Position numbers and translations under genes: made by a program
Notes under the pieces: generated by a model
Databases searched by the model: none
Told to the model about the DNA's origin: nothing
The model's input: only the letters and a program-made list of their open reading frames with translations
Source of the DNA: Paraburkholderia ribeironis
GTDB taxonomy: Bacteria > Pseudomonadota > Gammaproteobacteria > Burkholderiales > Burkholderiaceae
DNA: 64,000 bases
NCBI RefSeq assembly: GCF_900019265.1
Contig: NZ_CYGX02000010.1
Location: 1-64,000, forward strand
Direction: 5' to 3'
Shown here: in pieces, positions 62,547-64,000 of the stretch
Layout: each line of letters begins with the position of its first letter
Numbering within the stretch: the first letter of the stretch is position 1

Positions 62547-62756
62547 TCAACCCACCACGGCGCGCACGATCAGGATCAGCACCACGATCAGGATAGCCGC
62601 ACTGATCAGCGCCGCCAGGATCACATGCAGCGGGTTCAACTGCGTGGCGTCCGCTTCCAGATCGCGGCGCTTGCGCACGCCGAAAAACGACCAGAACACA
62701 GCACGCATCGACTGACCAAAACTGCTCTTGCGCGGGCTGCCGCCGTTATTGCTCAT
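62547..62756 (-). CDS. DUF2970 small membrane protein
   Basis: A 69-residue protein with an amphipathic basic first half (FWSFFGVRKRRDLE) and one C-terminal helix (VILAALISAAILIVVLILIV). DUF2970 genes regularly lie between ctaG and ctaE in beta-proteobacteria. A role as a minor oxidase subunit or assembly helper is plausible but unproven. Confidence 0.85.
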   Translation of the reverse strand: MSNNGGSPRKSSFGQSMRAVFWSFFGVRKRRDLEADATQLNPLHVILAALISAAILIVVLILIVRAVVG

Positions 62757-62791
62757 CTTCTCCCGTCTCCCTTCGGTCGCGGCACGAGTCG

Positions 62792-63406
62792 TCAGGCCGG
62801 ATTGGCGGTGCTTGCCGCCGTGTTGGCCGTGGGCGCCGCGCCGCCGGCCGTCGCCGCTGCCGGCGTGTTCAATTCAAAGAACGTGTACGACAACGTGATC
62901 GTTTTCACATCCTTCGGCAACTTCGGGTCGACCACGAATACCACCGGCAACCGCTTGCTCTGATTCGCCGTCAACGTCTGCTGCGTAAAGCAAAAACACT
63001 CGATCTTCCTGAAGTACTCGGTGGCCTGCTTCGGCGCGTAGCTCGGAATGGCTTGCGCGTGAATCGTGCGCGCCTGTTCGTTGCTGACCTCGTACATGAC
63101 CGTTGTCACTTCGCCCGGATGCACGTCGAGGCTGCGCTGCTCCGGCTTGAAACCCAACGGGCCGCGTGCGTTCGCATCGAGTTCGATCGAAATCGTGCGG
63201 CTCATGTCGACCTGCGTATTCTTCGCCTCGCGCGCCGTCGTATCACGCTGCACGAGGTTGTTGACGCCGCTGATCTCGCAGATCGCGCGATACATCGGCA
63301 CCAGCGCGAAACCGAAACCGAACATCATCAAAGCGACGATGAACAGCTTGATCAGCATCGAACGGTTGAAAGAGCGGTCGGCCTGAGCCGGCGGTTGCGT
63401 CGACAT
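62792..63406 (-). CDS. ctaG: Cytochrome c oxidase assembly protein CtaG (Cox11)
   Basis: A 204-residue Cox11-type copper chaperone that builds the CuB centre of subunit I. One N-terminal helix (about residues 17-38) is followed by an immunoglobulin-like periplasmic domain with the copper motif ECFCFTQQ. The start at 63406 follows GAGGATTGAG. Its position between the small assembly protein and DUF2970 is standard. Confidence 0.96.
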   Translation of the reverse strand: MSTQPPAQADRSFNRSMLIKLFIVALMMFGFGFALVPMYRAICEISGVNNLVQRDTTAREAKNTQVDMSRTISIELDANARGPLGFKPEQRSLDVHPGEVTTVMYEVSNEQARTIHAQAIPSYAPKQATEYFRKIECFCFTQQTLTANQSKRLPVVFVVDPKLPKDVKTITLSYTFFELNTPAAATAGGAAPTANTAASTANPA

Positions 63407-63448
63407 CTCAATCCTCAACAAACCTGCCAACAGACTTCCACGCCTGCC

Positions 63449-63583
63449 TCAGGTAAACCACCACTGCTTGATGATGACGCTCGCGAAAAAGACCGCCGCG
63501 ATAGCGAACATCACCCAACCTATCCGCCTGTTGCGCGCGCGGATCTGCTCCCGTGTACGTCGTTGCTGTGAATTGCGCGTCAT
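63449..63583 (-). CDS. Cytochrome oxidase small assembly protein
   Basis: A 44-residue protein: a strongly basic half (MTRNSQQRRTREQIRARNRR) followed by one helix (IGWVMFAIAAVFFASVIIKQ) and the end WWFT. It matches the tiny proteins annotated between ctaD and ctaG in Burkholderiales. Its spacing, 42 nt before ctaG, implies co-transcription. Confidence 0.85.
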   Translation of the reverse strand: MTRNSQQRRTREQIRARNRRIGWVMFAIAAVFFASVIIKQWWFT

Positions 63584-63696
63584 GCTGACTTCTGAATACT
63601 TTTCGTGACTGGCGGGGTGCAGTCTGCGTCTCGTGGCTGCCGGTTCCCGCTGCGACCTACCGCGCCGCGGGAGCCGGGCACCTCACCGAACGCCGC

Positions 63697-64000
<304 letters not shown>

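Overview
The window looks like a stretch of the primary chromosome of a Burkholderiaceae beta-proteobacterium, most likely Paraburkholderia or Burkholderia. The reasons are high GC with strongly GC-biased third codon positions, the gene orders kdsD-kdsC-lptC-lptA-lptB-rpoN-hpf-ptsN-hprK-rapZ and ispE-tRNA-Gln-prs-rplY-pth, the cytochrome c oxidase assembly cluster, and close protein resemblance to that family as I recall it. Almost everything is core genome. I see no CRISPR array, insertion sequence, prophage structural module or defence island. The only mobile-element gene is a lone tyrosine recombinase at the left edge.

Layout. 1-14.4 kb: integrase, ssb, an MFS exporter, uvrA with a PerM-type permease, a PepSY membrane protein, purU, a Nudix hydrolase, a LysE exporter, apt and a CPA2 antiporter. 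14.5-24 kb: an envelope and nitrogen-PTS block, in which KdsD/KdsC make Kdo and LptC/A/B transport LPS, followed by RpoN, Hpf, PtsN, HprK, RapZ and a LON-domain protein. 24-36.4 kb: mutY/mutM facing a TPR protein-lolB-ispE-tRNA-Gln-prs-rplY-pth-hisC run, then a ferredoxin, coaD, rsmD and ftsY. 36.4-43 kb: maleylpyruvate isomerase and fumarylpyruvate hydrolase homologues, ybiB, a C-terminally truncated leuA, an NTF2-like protein, pagL and rpoH. 43.4-46.6 kb: the cytochrome bd oxidase operon cydP-A-B-X. 46.8-54.2 kb: a complete N-acetylglucosamine PTS and catabolic operon with its GntR repressor. 54.5-56.4 kb: a MarR-GNAT fusion and an orphan MetQ. 56.8-64 kb: the aa3 cytochrome c oxidase and heme A biogenesis cluster, running off the right end inside ctaD.

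The most interesting signals are regulatory. A consensus CIRCE (HrcA operator) lies just upstream of rpoH, which suggests that HrcA controls sigma-32. A near-consensus sigma-70 promoter lies inside the ispE coding sequence, written with rare codons, and points at tRNA-Gln and prs. The leuA homologue lacks its C-terminal third and is preceded by a consensus-like promoter, a leucine-rich mini-ORF with CTA codons and a hairpin. kdsD appears to be leaderless. NagE carries a second EIIB domain without the phospho-acceptor cysteine. CTGGT/ACCAG inverted repeats flank the nag regulator. Three very short genes (cydX, cydP and a 44-residue cytochrome oxidase assembly protein) are also present. No clearly new multi-gene system was found.
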